Source: Myoxocephalus aenaeus (taxonomy: Eukaryota; Chordata; Actinopteri; Perciformes; Cottidae). From it: 64,000 nucleotides of DNA. Of this stretch, positions 32,655 to 44,690 are shown in pieces. The stretch is from the NCBI GenBank assembly GCA_038501785.1, contig JBAMJR010000101.1, positions 186,001 through 250,000 of the forward strand. The letters are read 5' to 3'. Under the pieces are notes generated by a model. It was not told where the DNA came from. It made no database searches and saw only the letters and a program-made list of their open reading frames with translations. Position 1 is the stretch's first letter. Each line of letters starts with the position of its first letter. The translations under genes and the position numbers were made by a program.

Positions 32655-35476
32655 TTAACCCCCCCCCCTCAAAATCCAGCCAAGACCAGAGGCGGGGTTT
32701 AAATATGGCAGGCTACTTGAGCAAACTGTTTTTAAGGCCTGAACCCGGGCAGAGCACTGGGTACCAAGGTTCATGAACAACTTTTGAGTTACTTCGAAAG
32801 TGTACCTCAAGTCCTTCGGATACTCCAGGTTGAGAGCATAGATGAGTCCAAACAAAAGGGCAAATGCAGTTGGGATGTCGCATATATCATCCAGGACAAT
32901 CCGTTCCTCAATAATCAGGGCGATGCTTAGTGTTGTTGGACTTGAGCGGACCGTCCCAACGTCACCTTCAACAACTGTGAGTATTCCCAGTTCAACTCCT
33001 TTCACATAAGATTCCTCCGGGTCTGTATTCTACACAAAAACAAGCATACAGAGACTATAATAAATATTCACCGCCTCTTTTAAGTTTTCATTTTTTAATA
33101 CAATTTAAAAGTCAAAATACATTTTTATGCAGATTTTAAAAACTAAAATATACCACTTTCATACAAGAGTCACCTCCTACACATTAGTATTGTAGTATTT
33201 AAATCTTCATAGTCTGTTAAATTAAATAAATTAATTGAGCAAAATACAGGGAAACATTTGCCTTCACGGTACAGGCTCCCTTTAATTCAATAAGTGACAA
33301 AAACCTGAACTGGAGCAAATCTGCCATTAAACAATGGACAATATCATTCCAAATCTGCCAGATTCTCACCCTAAAGACTGGCAAAGGGTGCTAATGGTGT
33401 GTAGTTTTTTTTGTTTGTTTTATTTTCTCAAAAAGATTAGCTCAACAAAAATGTATTTTGACTTTGAAAATGTACTGACAGAGAATAACTTTATTATTAA
33501 AATACTGACAAAATGTGTATATGCATCAGTCTCAAAACCCATGACCAATTTGGGCTTGGAATTATAAATGTTACCAGTAAATTTGAAGGAGAAATGCTGT
33601 TACAAAATGCATGTGATGCAGGCATTACACTCACTTGTAACCTTGATGCTACAGTAATATTGCCAGTATTGGCGATATCACATAAAATTAAAAACTATAA
33701 AGTTACACTTATTAAAATATTTAGATGGATTAACAAAGTAACAGTGAAGTAGAAATGAGGGTTTGATGAAAGTTTGCATTAGTGTGTTCTTGCTGTATGT
33801 GCAACCTTAATGACAAATTAGTCTTACCAGACATGTCTTCAGCAAGCCGTCCGGCTTCTCCTTCACAACGAAAGGTAGACCTCGCAGAGCTGTACACTTT
33901 CTGTGGGCAAGGACATCAGTCGTCTGAAAAATACAAATTGAAGATTAAAAATTTGACATAATAAAAAAATAATAAATGGTCTCACTTTCAAAAAATGCAA
34001 TGCAAACTATTAAAGACAAAGGCATTATTCAAATAAATTTGGCAAAATACTTCCAGCATGTTATCATGCATTTCAGGTCGGCTGTAATCACTAACTAAAT
34101 GAACCCATATGTTCCTACTGTACATATGGGCACCATGTTTTTGGACATAGCTTAAGTGTGAAAACAATAACGCTCTCTTGCTTTTCATCTCTGAAATCCC
34201 CAATTTGAAATGTCAGTTAAGCCTAACAATACAATACACCTGTTTACATTAACGTGTATTTATATATATTGTAAGACAAACTCTGAAATATTAAAAAGGG
34301 TCATCTGATGGTAAATGCTCTGCTCCAATGTTATGGTTTGCATAGTTGAGACGAAAGCCATTCAGAGTGCAAAAATATAATTGATTTTAATATATTTCCC
34401 AGCTCCAAAAGCATAATGTAGAACAGGGATCGTGAAACATTAGCACAACAACTGGGACTGATGTTTTCTTGCCCCAATACAATGTGATAAAACACCATAT
34501 AGGCCTTTAATATTTAGTTACACGGTACAACTCTGAAATTTCAATGGCCTTACTACTATTTAATTAAACCTTCTTAAAAAGCATTACACACTATAGTTTG
34601 TCATGTTTTTCAAATTAAAAAGTAAAAATCTCACAAGTGCTCCTAAGCAGATATGCATCTATAGATAGCCCATGGCAAGAGAAAAATTTTAAAAACAGTT
34701 TGCAGTGATTCTACAGCAAAAAAAAAAAAAAAAGGGTTTCGGACAGAAAACTTGTTTCTATGGTGTGTCTGCTGGCTTCATAAGCTGGTTGGAAATGTAC
34801 TTTTCTAGTCAATTGTTAAGTAATACGAATAATTGAAGCGCTGAGGGCTGAATGCATATCCGACAAGACTGAGACCACTGAGCATTGTCTGAGACTGTAA
34901 ATCTGTAAAGCTGACATGTGCCTCCTGCTCCTAGGTTGGCGTAAACATGGACCTGTTTACTCAAGTGCCAAACTGACTCCAGCATTTGTCCTGACCGCAG
35001 TAGAAAAGGGGTAGAACACCACATGGGTGACAGACACATTTCATGTATTTTGGTAGTTCTTAAAAAAAGTGGAAAGTAGCAACCCACATCATATTTGTCA
35101 GCAAATATCCAAACCTACACATAATACTACGCTAATATTAGTGTCACCATAACAGTACAAGATGCCTCCATTCATTCAGTCCATTTTATAATTGATGTAT
35201 TGTGTCAGACTACATAGTTGTGAAAATGCCCCTCGTCTGTCCCCCAGTTTTTGGTCCCAGTTCAAATCTAATTGAGAACCCCTGTTATTCCACATTCACT
35301 TCCTACTTATTGATTACCTGTTCATCAAAGTTGTCTAGAAGGATCCTCATGTCCTTTCCAAGCGATGTGCTGCGTGATCTGTACAGCTTCATAAATTGCG
35401 ACGCGTGTGCATCCAATGATGACAGGAAGGTCTTCTTCAGGTCCACTCGTGTAAGTCTGAAGAATTCTGCACATAT
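32655..35476 (-). CDS. transposon-borne multi-exon gene fragment (SAMD3-like teleost family)
   Basis: Three minus exons with good splice sites: 35476-35318 (53 codons, CAEFFRLTRVDLKKTF..), 33923-33828 (TTDVLAHRKCTALRGL..) and about 33031-32690 (includes LLFGLIYALNLEYPKDLRYT and FEVTQKLFMNLG). The last block is one I associate with a large teleost family annotated as SAMD3-like or uncharacterised; this is from memory, not a search. I see no nuclease motif. Upstream exons, in relatives often starting with a C2H2 finger, were not found here, but such a finger occurs in the related element at 52090-52239. The protein probably serves the element rather than the host. Completeness is uncertain. Confidence 0.5.
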
Positions 35477-36041
35477 CTAAGAAAGGTGACAGTTTTCATG
35501 TACATGTTATGTACAATTGATTCAAACCTTTGTTGTTGGTGCTTTCAAAAGAAGGGAGAACATTTGGCAAAATATGTTGTTAACACTAAAACAACCCAGG
35601 CCACCTCTCCATGACCAACCACAAAGTGTGCAGGCTTTGTCACTGCAGTGTCTCAAGAGAGAAAACGTCCATTTATGGAGCTCCAGGCTGCAGCCTGTTG
35701 CAATACATTAACTGCTTTAAAAGTGATAGCTGATAGCTTAAAGCAGCAAATCCCATTGTGAAAAGCATGCAACATATTTTTCGCCACTCTCTCTCTCTCT
35801 CTGTCTGTCTGTCTGTCTGTCCACTGTGTGTTCACCTGTGTGTGCGCCCGTGTCTGTGTGCATCGCATCGGGGCGGCAATCCGCCGTGCGCGATACAGAG
35901 AAGAGTTGTAACGCGACCATGTGGAGAGCTCGGTTGATAAAAACAAAAATATTTTTGACGAAGCTCAAAATGTGTTCTATTTTTAGAACATGCCTCGCGG
36001 GCGACTCACGTGGTCCCTGCGGGCGACCAGGTGCCCGCGGC

Positions 36042-36074
36042 CTAGATACCGTCCAGGTCCTGGACGGTATCTAG
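36042..36074. other. perfect 16-bp stem, 1-base loop palindrome
   Basis: CTAGATACCGTCCAGG (36042-36057) pairs exactly with 36059-36074 around a single T. The flanks GGTGC and GCACC also pair after an unpaired stretch. Confidence 0.8.
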
Positions 36075-36476
36075 TGCACCTGAATGCTACGCGCGGGTAA
36101 CTTATGAGTGAACTAGAGGCAGTTTAGAGGCCACCAACGCTAACGAACAGAGAAGCACTGCAGCAACATGTTAGCTAACCTAGCTAACAGGAGCGGGTCG
36201 TTATCGTGAAATTACACATGACGTTATGAACACGTGAAAAGTAGGCTGGGGTTTGTCACGTTGTAAACTTCTTAATGTTAACTTTTGCATTAAAAAAACA
36301 ACAGGTTATCTGACTAGCCAGTTAGCTAACGCACTGAACATACACAGTCTTACCTGGTTAAGTTGTGCTGGACGTAGACGGCATTCTGCAGAAACACTTA
36401 AGCTGGCGTGGACCGGCGCGAAATTGCTATCTCATGCAGAAGTGCACATGCGCAGTGGTAGACGGAGATTTTTCTC

Positions 36477-36537
36477 TCTTCTTCTTCTTCTTCTTCTTCT
36501 TCTTCTTCTTCTTCTTTTTCTTCTTCTTCTTCTGCTT
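36477..36537. repeat. (TTC)n microsatellite
   Basis: Pure pyrimidine tract of about 20 triplets with one CTTTTT break and a final TGC variant. Confidence 0.95.
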
Positions 36538-36802
36538 CTGCTTTTACGGCGGTTGGCGTTTTTTTTTTCTCTCTCTCACTCTTTATTGAACATTTATTGT
36601 GAACAGACAGACATTCAGCAGGTTAAGATTAAGATGAAGATTTAGGTATAAAAAGTAGATGTCAATCAAATGAAATCTGAAGAACTAAGGTATCTAAACA
36701 TAATAAACAGACAATGGTATCAAAAATCAATGTATCTTAAACAGGAGCTAAAGAAAATATTTTTATATAAATTGTATTATTTAAAATATAAGATTAAAGT
36801 AG

Positions 36803-36810
<8 letters not shown>

Positions 36811-36888
<78 letters not shown>
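36811..36888. repeat. (TG)n microsatellite
   Basis: About 39 TG units inside the right part of the 5.6-kb element. Confidence 0.95.
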
Positions 36889-36889
<1 letters not shown>

Positions 36890-37099
36890 ACTGACATACA
36901 TGCGCAGTGGCCTTAGTTACCTCAGCAGATGCCCAAACCACTATACTAAGTTTTCTCAACTTAACATTTTCAGTGGATTCCACTCCTTATTAATAAAATT
37001 GACATTTTGAGTTAGTTCAACTTTTTTCAAAGGTATTTGTTGACTCAACTTAAAAAAATGTGTTAGGACAACAAATTTGAAGTTGGGCTTTTTAGAGTG

Positions 37100-38187
37100 T
37101 AGTTAAACGTTTGTTTATGCACTTTCTATTTTTTTTTTATCACTGTAGAGTGTATGAATAAAAGTGTATTTATATTATAAACATTTGTTATAGTGCATGT
37201 TTTTTTTACATTAGTAATTCATATTGCGCATAATTTTACATTATTGTTGGTAATAAATTAATTTAAGCAACAAAAAATCTGAAGAGCCATTTGGGAGCCG
37301 AAAGAACCGGCTCTCTAAAAAGAGCCGGTTCTCTAAAAAGAGCCGGAATTGTGAAATTTAAGTTTGTAAAAAATAAATAAAGATAAACTGCCAGCCCTGG
37401 CGGGGGGGGCGCTCGGAGGGGGTCTCGCCCGACGCATAATTACATGTAGAACCGCCACTGGACATGAGGACTCTAGGAGTTTAACTGGTTAGAAGACTTC
37501 AGAGCTTTAGACTTCTGAGCAAAGGTGAGTTTTATAAAGTAAACGCAATAAGGAAATGCAGCAAATTGTGCAAATTTAGATCATCGTATTCAAAATACAT
37601 CCTGAAACAACAGAAACTCATTTGTAGCATCTGAAAGAGGAAGGAAAAGTGCTTTCAGAATAAAAAACGTTTTATTTGTTTTAACGATTCTTCCTCGATA
37701 TTACTGTAGTTTATTATTATTATCATAAACGTCACGTGTCCTCTCTGAGAAACAGGAAGTCAACGCAACAAGGAAATGCAGCAGATTGTGCAGATAAATA
37801 TTATTCTATTGTCTCTTTGTCAACACTGAATACTAAAGTGTTTATGGATCATGACACGGTGGCTCGACTCAACCCTTCTACATGTTTACTGTAGTGACGT
37901 CACTAACATGGACCATAGATTATCTATAAATCACCTTATTGTTAAAGCCGATCATTTGAACACCTAAACTTCTTATTTTTTGCTGTAACAAATCTTCACC
38001 ACTTCCTGTTTTGACCAACACCATCGGCATGAACTACACAGTATATGTGTAGTACTCTGGTGGTGCATTGGGAAAGCACAGTAACCTCCAACAGTTCTTT
38101 CTATGACCAGCAGCCAGGAGAGGACGCCGCAGAGCACACAGACCAACACTGAGGAAGACAATGCTTGAACAAGAACAGCAACAAAAT

Positions 38188-38188
<1 letters not shown>
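37100..38188. other. no gene; short hAT-end fragment at about 37385-37457
   Basis: 37397-37457 resembles the terminal part of the CAGTGGCGG-type hAT (ends ACCGCCACTG). A 27-bp direct repeat built on AGAGCCGGTTCTCTAAAA lies at 37308-37345. No exon was recognised. Confidence 0.4.

Positions 38189-38259
<71 letters not shown>
38189..38259. repeat. (CA)n microsatellite
   Basis: About 35 units, uninterrupted. Confidence 0.95.
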
Positions 38260-39018
38260 TCCCCTCCACTCTTGCATGCACATGCATGAAGGTTTTGTAG
38301 TTGTTTGTTGTATGAATTCACACCACAACATGGTGGGCGTGATGATACGTTGACTTGTTTTTGAGGCAATAGCTGCATATGTCCGTCTCAGAGGCCTCGC
38401 TAACAGCCACCCGCTTTACAGTGTGTCCATATGGATGGATTAGGGGAGATGTATGGGTGTCGTCTTGCTCCAGGGCGGTATTACACTGCTGTAGATCAGC
38501 AGTATTAATTCTGTATACTTTTATTTGTGCATTGACGTGAAAAACACCAGTTTTTTTTATCTCCTTTGTGAGTCTGCTCATACTTACAGGAAGTAAATTA
38601 ACCAAATTTGAACCCATATCACATTCAGGAAATCCACTAAAGTTCAATATTGCTTACATGTTTTGATCTCCTCCTCTGGTGATGCTTGACGACATGGTTT
38701 GTTTGCATCTTGGCAAAGCGCCTGTGATTCTTTGAAACCAGTGTTTAGTGGTAGTTATTAAAGATGAAAGTTTGAATGAGCTCATTGTGGGAGAGGGATC
38801 TTAGACGTCTTCCTCTTCGCCATCCTCAATAAATTACGTAATATGTATTGTTAACACGTCTCCCTTGAGATGTTTTGATATCCATGTTCTAGTATTTCAT
38901 TTCCATCATTTTCCCAACAGACTGCATGTGAAGCAGCAGCATAACACTGTTCATATACAATATGTAAATCAGCATTCATGTGAATGTTGCTCTGTGCATG
39001 CAGCAGCACTGTTTCCAT
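38260..39018. other. no gene seen
   Basis: No supported exon or repeat. Confidence 0.4.
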
Positions 39019-40155
39019 GGGTGCATCCCAAGTCTCTAAATTGTCGTTTCCTCGCTCCTCGATTGAACCGGAAGTGGTTCTGCGCCGCCATCTTGACGGC
39101 CGTCCCAAAGCTCTTATTCAGCTCGGAGGAGCGAGGACAGAGGAGGGAAATCGGAGGAGCCATGATCGAGGAGCCCCGAGAGCAGGCTTCCAGGAAGTGT
39201 TTTAACGCTAGACATGCCCCCTCACTGTTCATCTGTTATGTGATTGGACGCTGCAGCTGAGCGGACTGATCGCTGGAGTTTAATACCAGAGACGATCACA
39301 GATTAAACTCAAGCTATATATTAAATCTGTTTTGTTATTCACCATCTGGTTAAAATATGTTCATAGTAGGTCTGAACAACAAAAGGACCACAAACAACTG
39401 TCTTCAAAGATTTGATCTGTTGTTTCCCTCAATAACTTGTATTATGTATGTAATTAAAATCAGAGAGCTGGAGAGAGGAAACACTTTTTACAACACGTAA
39501 TGAAGAGAAAACATATTTATATTGTGGGTTATTTTATAATGATGTCACAATCAGAATTTCAAAACATACAGACGTAAATAATAAATAAATAAATAAGACT
39601 CATTCCGCCGGTAGAAATGGATCCTGCTCGTATAAGCAGGACACATCACAGTATATAAATACACACTCTGTATAAATACACATCACAGTATATAAATACT
39701 CAATGCAGTTTATTAAACGGTAACAGACGACAGAGAAAACATCTCCACTCTGACACTCATGATAACTTTGTCTTTATTAATATAAGTAGTAGTTTAACAC
39801 CATTAAATCAACTGAAAACATACGATCATTTTTATCAATATTTTAAGTGTATTTTTATTGGAATGTTCGCTAAAAACTCTCCGGACAAAACTCCGTCAGC
39901 TGTTAAAGCGACTGACAGCTGACCAGATGTGATCAGCTGTCAGGCGGCTGCAGTCATCAGAAACCGACGTCGCTTCACGTGACGCATCAGAGGAAAGGAC
40001 GTCTCATGTCTCTAAAAACATGTTTCCTCGCGTCTTCTCTCCTCGCTTGGTTTCCTTGCGTCTCTCTATGCATCCCTGGTGGGAGGGACTAAGACGCAAG
40101 GAAAAGACGCAAGTGAGGGAAACGGGGATGCAGTTTAGAGACTTGGGATGCACCC
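39019..40155. mobile_element. MITE-like element with GGGTGCATCCCAAGTCTCTAA inverted ends
   Basis: GGGTGCATCCCAAGTCTCTA at 39019 is repeated in reverse complement ending at 40155. The sub-terminal sequence also shows CGC AAGGAAA-type motifs on both sides. No transposase frame. I could not settle a target duplication. Part of its interior (about 39790-39890) resembles 60965-61030 in another MITE. Confidence 0.6.
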
Positions 40156-40186
40156 CAGGTGTGTGGCCCTGCTTTGTTGTGTGCAG

Positions 40187-40331
40187 GTGTGCAAAGAGAG
40201 ACAGCTTGTGAAGCAGCAGTGCAACAGCACTAATGACCGGCTGTGTGAGTGCGCTCCAGGTTTCCACCTAGTGGTGGAGTTCTGCATCACACACAGTACC
40301 TGTCCACCTGGCTACGGAGTGACAGCCTTAG
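40187..40331 (+). pseudogene. orphan TNF-receptor cysteine-rich exon (osteoprotegerin/DcR3-like)
   Basis: A 145-bp exon bounded by acceptor TTGTTGTGTGCAG and donor G|GTAAGAC. It encodes VCKERQLVKQQCN, then DRLCECAPGFHLVVEFC and THSTCPPGYGVTALG. The cysteine spacing and the CPPGYGV block match cysteine-rich-domain exons of TNFRSF11B and TNFRSF6B decoy receptors. No preceding or following receptor exons were seen within several kb, and a MITE ends 31 bases upstream of the exon. The frame itself is intact. It could be one exon of a gene with very long introns, but a stranded duplicate is more likely. Confidence 0.65.
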
Positions 40332-41449
40332 GTAAGACTATCAATACTATTATTTAGTTCTGCTGGCAGATTGCCTTTGTTTTACAGAAGATGACTTAAG
40401 CTGTAGGTTTCCTGTCTATCCGGTCAGCATGTCAATTACATTTAAATAGAAGATCCCTGATTAAAAGTAGCTAAAATAAATATATTTCCTTGAATCTTCC
40501 ACTGTCAGACTTTATGTCAAATCAGTTCAATTCCAGATATTTCTTACGAGCATGCCAGGAAGCTTTTACCAGAGCCAACTTTTTTCTTTTCATACTGACT
40601 TTCACACAGACACACAGTTTGGTTTGAACCTGCACAGATTTTAACAGAACGATGTCATCTCCAGTAGTCTTGTTTCTAATCTGATCTGTCTGTGAGCTCC
40701 TCCATATTCCTGTGTCTTTCTAGCAGAGAAGTGGTTTTTCTGCTGCTGCTGCTCACTCGTGAAGGGGATTTAGGAATATTTCACGTGAATTTTGTACCGT
40801 ACGTCTCTGCAACTGCTGCTAAATTTAGGATCGGAAAAATCCACATATTAGCCGAATTTGACGGTAGTTAATATCATTCGTTCTGATCGACTCGTGCTCT
40901 TGTGTGTGCGGTGTTTGAGTGCCGCAGTTTTGTTGGATTGTTTTGTTATAACTGTAAGCTATTATATTGTGTGTTTGAACAGCTTTATAGGAAGCAGTGT
41001 TCGGATGTACGTTTCTGGGGCTTTTATTGTGAAGGGGAAAACGGAAGGAGAGGAGGAGAGGAAACGTTCTAGTGAAGTGTGGAACGAGAATAAAAGTGTA
41101 AATAAAACTACGCTGCATCGTGTTGTTGTTTTATTAATGAAGTGAAGTACATTGTCCGTTAATGACGCAGCATCCCGTCATGCGCGTATTTATGTAAACA
41201 ATGCCAGACGGCACTGAAGGCCCAGGTCCAAAATGCACGGCCCGCCACTGCATATTACATACACTGTTACATACATTCATGAAATGTGCTCTCTGCTTTT
41301 AACCATCCAGAGTAATGTAGGAGCAGTGAGCTGTGAGAAGCGCCCGGAGAGCAAAGGGTTCAGAGTCTTGCTCAAGGACACTTCAACATGACCCATGAGA
41401 CCAGATCCAACCGGCTACAGGTTCCATCTAATGATGCCTTATACTTCTC
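40332..41449. other. no gene; possible hAT end near 41255
   Basis: Sequence ending GGCCCGCCACTG at about 41253 looks like a hAT terminus; the partner end was not found. Confidence 0.35.
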
Positions 41450-41960
41450 CTGCAGGTACATGTTGTACTTCTACTGTACTACACCTCAGAGGTAAATGTT
41501 GTACTTCTACTGTACTACGCCTCAGAGGTAAATGTTGTACTTCTACTGTACTACACCTCAGAGGTAAATGTTGTACTTCTACTGTACTACACCTCAGAGG
41601 TAAATGTTGTACTTCTACTGTACTACACCTCAGAGGTACATGTTGTACTTTTCACTACATTTGTCTGACAGCTTCAGTTCCTTTTCAGGTGACAGTGTTT
41701 CGTCCCCTTTCAGGTAAAAGTATCTCCAGATGTGTTGATGTTTAATGTTTGAGATGAACTGAAGGAGGAAGTTTTCCTTGTTTTGAAAATGTTTTCCTAC
41801 TTCTTCAGATAAATAAAGTCTTTAAAACTGGAAAATGCTGTTAAAAAGATGAATTTAATGTATTTTATATTTTACCATGTGGAGATGAGAAAGGGGAAAT
41901 ATGGCTGGACCAATTGGAAGTGAGGGGGCGTGGCCACTGTGGTTTGTAAACATGCAGAGG
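41450..41960 (+). repeat. reverse copy of the 37-bp-minisatellite module, 5 units
   Basis: About five units containing ACTGTACTACACCTCAGAGG at 41455-41645, followed by the same flank as at 13670-13850 and 53570-53700 in the opposite orientation. Farther out (41900-41945) a segment matches 53445-53485. Confidence 0.75.
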
Positions 41961-42209
41961 AGTCATGGTTTTGATCACAGCTGTAACCGAGATGAGGGCT
42001 CCCTCTAGTGGTCGTTATCATGAACAGCAGTGCTCACTAAATACAGAGAGAATGACGTCAGTAACATGATAGCGACACCAACAATAAAACAGTACATTTC
42101 AGTTTGAACTTACAAAACAGTAACACTTAAAAAAAAAATACATTTTTAGTACAAAGAATACATTAAAGAAATGATCTATCATGGTTTTTGTACATCACTT
42201 GTGTACTAT

Positions 42210-42545
42210 TATACCATGTTTATCTTGGAGTGAGTATGTGTGGAGAGAGAACAGCTTCCCCTTCCTGCCAGACCCCGTGGACATCCTACAGAGGTACAGG
42301 CCCGAGTCGTCGGTCCGGACTCTGGACAGCTGCAGCCGGACGCGTCCCGTCCTGAGAGCGTCTTGGTCACACTGCACCCGTCCTGCAAACTGCTGGTGCG
42401 AGACTCGTCAACGCTGCGGTCCCGATGAAAGAAAACCTTCAGCTTCGGCACCGACACGCAGTGGATCTTCAGCGAGGAGACGGAGATGTCGGCTCTGGAC
42501 GAGAAGCTCCACTCCACCGTGATGTTGCCGCCCTCCAGCATTACA
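42210..42545 (-). pseudogene. diverged Ig V-domain exon, frameshifted and interrupted
   Basis: Minus-strand blocks GGNITVEWSFSSRADIS to KVFFHRDRSVDE, then in another frame FAGRVQCDQDALRTGRV and DDSGLYLCRMSTG, align with the V domain of copies A, B and D. A one-base change near 42395 shifts the frame. The same Trp-for-Cys (VEWSF) and Cys-for-Trp (KIHC) exchange is present. The exon's 5' end is replaced at about 42545 by a Gypsy fragment. It is a more distant paralogue than the five near-identical copies. Confidence 0.7.
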
Positions 42546-43608
42546 TCGAAACAGGAGATGCACAGCCGATTAGGATGAGACCTCGACGCCTCCCACTGGC
42601 CAGGCAGGCTGCGGCAGACAAAGCCCTGCAAGGGATGCAGCGAGCGGGAATCATGGAGCCTTCCACCAGCCCCTGGGCCTCGCCGATCATCATGGTCCCC
42701 AAAAAGCAAAAGGAGGCGTGGCGTTTCTGTGTGGACTTCAGACCCCTCAACAAAGTGACAAAAAAGGACTCCTACCCCCTTCCACGCATCGACGAAGCCC
42801 TCGACACGGTGGCAGGGTCAGCCTGGTACTCCTCTTTGGACCTGCGGAGCGGGTACTGGCAGGTCCCTCTCAGCCATGAAGCTAGGGCCAAAACTGCCTT
42901 CATCACTAATGGGGGCTTGTGGCAGTTTAAAGTCCTTCCGTTTGGCCTCTGCAATGCTCCTGCCACGTTCGAGAGACTAATGGACAGGGTACTCGCTGGT
43001 ATCCCTCGGCAGGAGTGTGTTGTGTACCTGGATGACATACTGGTGCATGGTGACTCCTTCCAGGCGGCTCTCAAGGCCCTGAGGCGGGTGCTGGAGAGGG
43101 TGGCAGCAGCGGGTCTAAAACTACACCCACAGAAATGCTCCTTCATGCAACGGGAGGTCAACTTTCTGGGGCACAAGCTTGGGGGCGGCGATGTCGGCAC
43201 CATGGATGATAAAGTGCAGACGGTGAAGGATTGGCCTACCCCCAGCACTGTGCAGGACCTGAAAAGCTTCCTGGGCCTGGCCTCCTACTATAGGAAGTTT
43301 GTGAGGGTTTTTTCCTGCATAGCTGCACCACTGTTCCGCCTGCTGCAAAAAGGGGTAGTGTTTGATTGGACAGAGGAGTGCCATGCAGCTTTCACTTCAC
43401 TGCAGGGAGCCCCAGTCCTCTCACCGCCTGACCCCACCCTGCCTTTTATCCTCGACACGGACGGCAGTAATGCAGGCGCAGGTGCTGTGCTGGCCCAAGT
43501 GACTCCTGAAGGAGAGAGAGTGGTGGCGTATCACAGCAGACAGTTTAACAAGGCTGAACGCCGCTACTGTGTCACGAGACGAGAGCTGCTTGCTATGGTC
43601 TGTGCCCG
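42546..43608 (+). mobile_element. Ty3/Gypsy pol fragment: reverse transcriptase and start of RNase H
   Basis: One open frame covers the end of the protease-RT linker (ETGDAQPIRMRPRRLP), then RT blocks including MVPKKQKEAWRFCVDFRPLN, LDLRSGYWQV, LPFGLCNAPATFERLMD and the catalytic YLDDILVHG. RNase H starts FILDTDGSNAGAGAVLAQV and reaches TRRELLAMV. The element is cut at both ends: no LTR, gag, most of RNase H or integrase. The frame is uninterrupted, so it is a recent fragment, though it cannot move by itself. A 13-bp palindrome sits exactly where similarity stops. Confidence 0.85.
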
Positions 43609-43638
43609 TCAGTCCATGGCCAGCAGGCCATGGACTGA
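43609..43638. other. 13-bp palindrome at the end of Gypsy similarity
   Basis: TCAGTCCATGGCC (43609-43621) pairs with 43626-43638 around AGCA. It marks the junction between Gypsy RNase H and sequence shared with 55795-55905. Confidence 0.75.
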
Positions 43639-43699
43639 CAGCTGTGGACGCAGCAGAGTGGGGGTGCAAACAGGAAGAGGATGTCGACATAAGGCCAGT

Positions 43700-43840
43700 G
43701 GTCGCAACAGAGGAGGACCCTCTATCCTCTCTTCAGGCCTTTATTACAGAACCAGCTCCTGTCCTTAACCTAAAACACGTCTTTTATAGCATTGATCCTT
43801 TTATTGATCAGCTTCAGTTTATTAAAATCAGGTGGGAGAC
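43700..43840 (+). repeat. segment shared with 55795-55905
   Basis: About 105 bases containing CTTCAGGCCTTTATTACAGA and TTATAGCATTGATCC are nearly identical in both places, differing by a short deletion. Confidence 0.7.
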
Positions 43841-43849
43841 TGACCAACG

Positions 43850-44557
43850 AGGGGTGGTGTCATGGAGACCTGGTGCAGCCAGAACAACCTGGAGCTCAAC
43901 GCTCTGAAGACAGTGGAGATGGTTGTGGACTTCAGGAAGAACGCAGCCCCACCCGCCCCTCTCATCCTGTGTGACTCCCCCGTCGACGCTGTGGAGTCCT
44001 TCCTCTTCCTGGGCTCCATCCTAACCCAGGACCTCAAGTGGGAACTGAACATCAGCTCTATCACCAAGAAGGCCCAGCAGAGGATGTTCTTCCTGAGGCA
44101 GCTGAAGAAATTCAACCTGCCGAAGAAAATGATGGTGCACTTCTACACTGCCATCGTTGAGTCCATCCTCTGCTCCTCCATCACCGTCTGGCACACCGCA
44201 GCCACTGCCAAGGACAAGGCCAGGCTGCAGCGCATCATCCGCTCTGCTGAGAGGGTGATTGGCTGTAATCTGCCATCCCTCCAGGACTTGTTCGCTTCCA
44301 GGACTCTGAGGCGAGCCAGGAAGATTGTAGCATTTCACCTTAAGTACTGTCATCGGTTGTCTGTGTACTTTATTTTAATCGTATATTCTACTGTAGATTT
44401 AATTGTAAATATTTCTCCCATTATTGCACTTTTATTATCGTTTAATGTTCATTGTTGTTATTGTTAAATGTCATGCACTTCCTGCCAGGAGAAATCCCTT
44501 GTATGTGAAAACATGCATGGGAATAAATGGTTCTGATTCTGATTCTGATTCTGATGT
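43850..44557 (+). mobile_element. L2-type LINE 3' fragment with TTCTGA tail
   Basis: The frame 43862-44330 encodes the C-terminal part of an L2/Maui-like reverse transcriptase: WCSQNNLELNALKT, FLFLGSILTQDLKW, KKAQQRMFFLRQLKKF, TAIVESILCSSITVWH, SAERVIGCNLPSLQDLF and RRARKI. After RRARKI the usual C-terminal segment is missing and a 3' UTR follows. It ends in the (GATTCT)n tail at about 44531-44555 that marks L2 3' ends. Strongly 5'-truncated; not mobile. Confidence 0.8.
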
Positions 44558-44690
44558 GGGTGGACGAGTGATTTGCTGATACAATGGAATATTTTGTTGT
44601 GTAAAGAAATAGCTGAGAACTGCTGCCCTCTAGTGGCGACATGCTGTAACTGCTGCTGAGGGGTTTTAGATAATAATTGTCCTTGTTTAT
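44558..44690 (+). repeat. segment shared with 55075-55180
   Basis: After the L2 tail, about 85-100 bases (GGTGGACGAGTGATTTGCTG onward) are repeated after another L2 tail at 55055. LINE tail and flank were therefore duplicated together. Confidence 0.65.

Larger units (their letters stand above)
31464..37099 (-). mobile_element. 5.6-kb DNA transposon with CACTCTAAAAA ends, carries a gene
   Basis: The left end CACTCTAAAAAA followed by AGTTGAGTCAACTTAA is mirrored on the right by a GACTCAACTTAA block and TTTTTAGAGTG ending at 37099. TA lies on each side (31462-31463, 37100-37101). The frequent AGTTCACTCAACTTAAAA-type motifs inside the first 400 bases are typical of abundant teleost elements of this kind. 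It contains a multi-exon minus-strand gene (below). The superfamily was not assigned with confidence. Confidence 0.6.
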
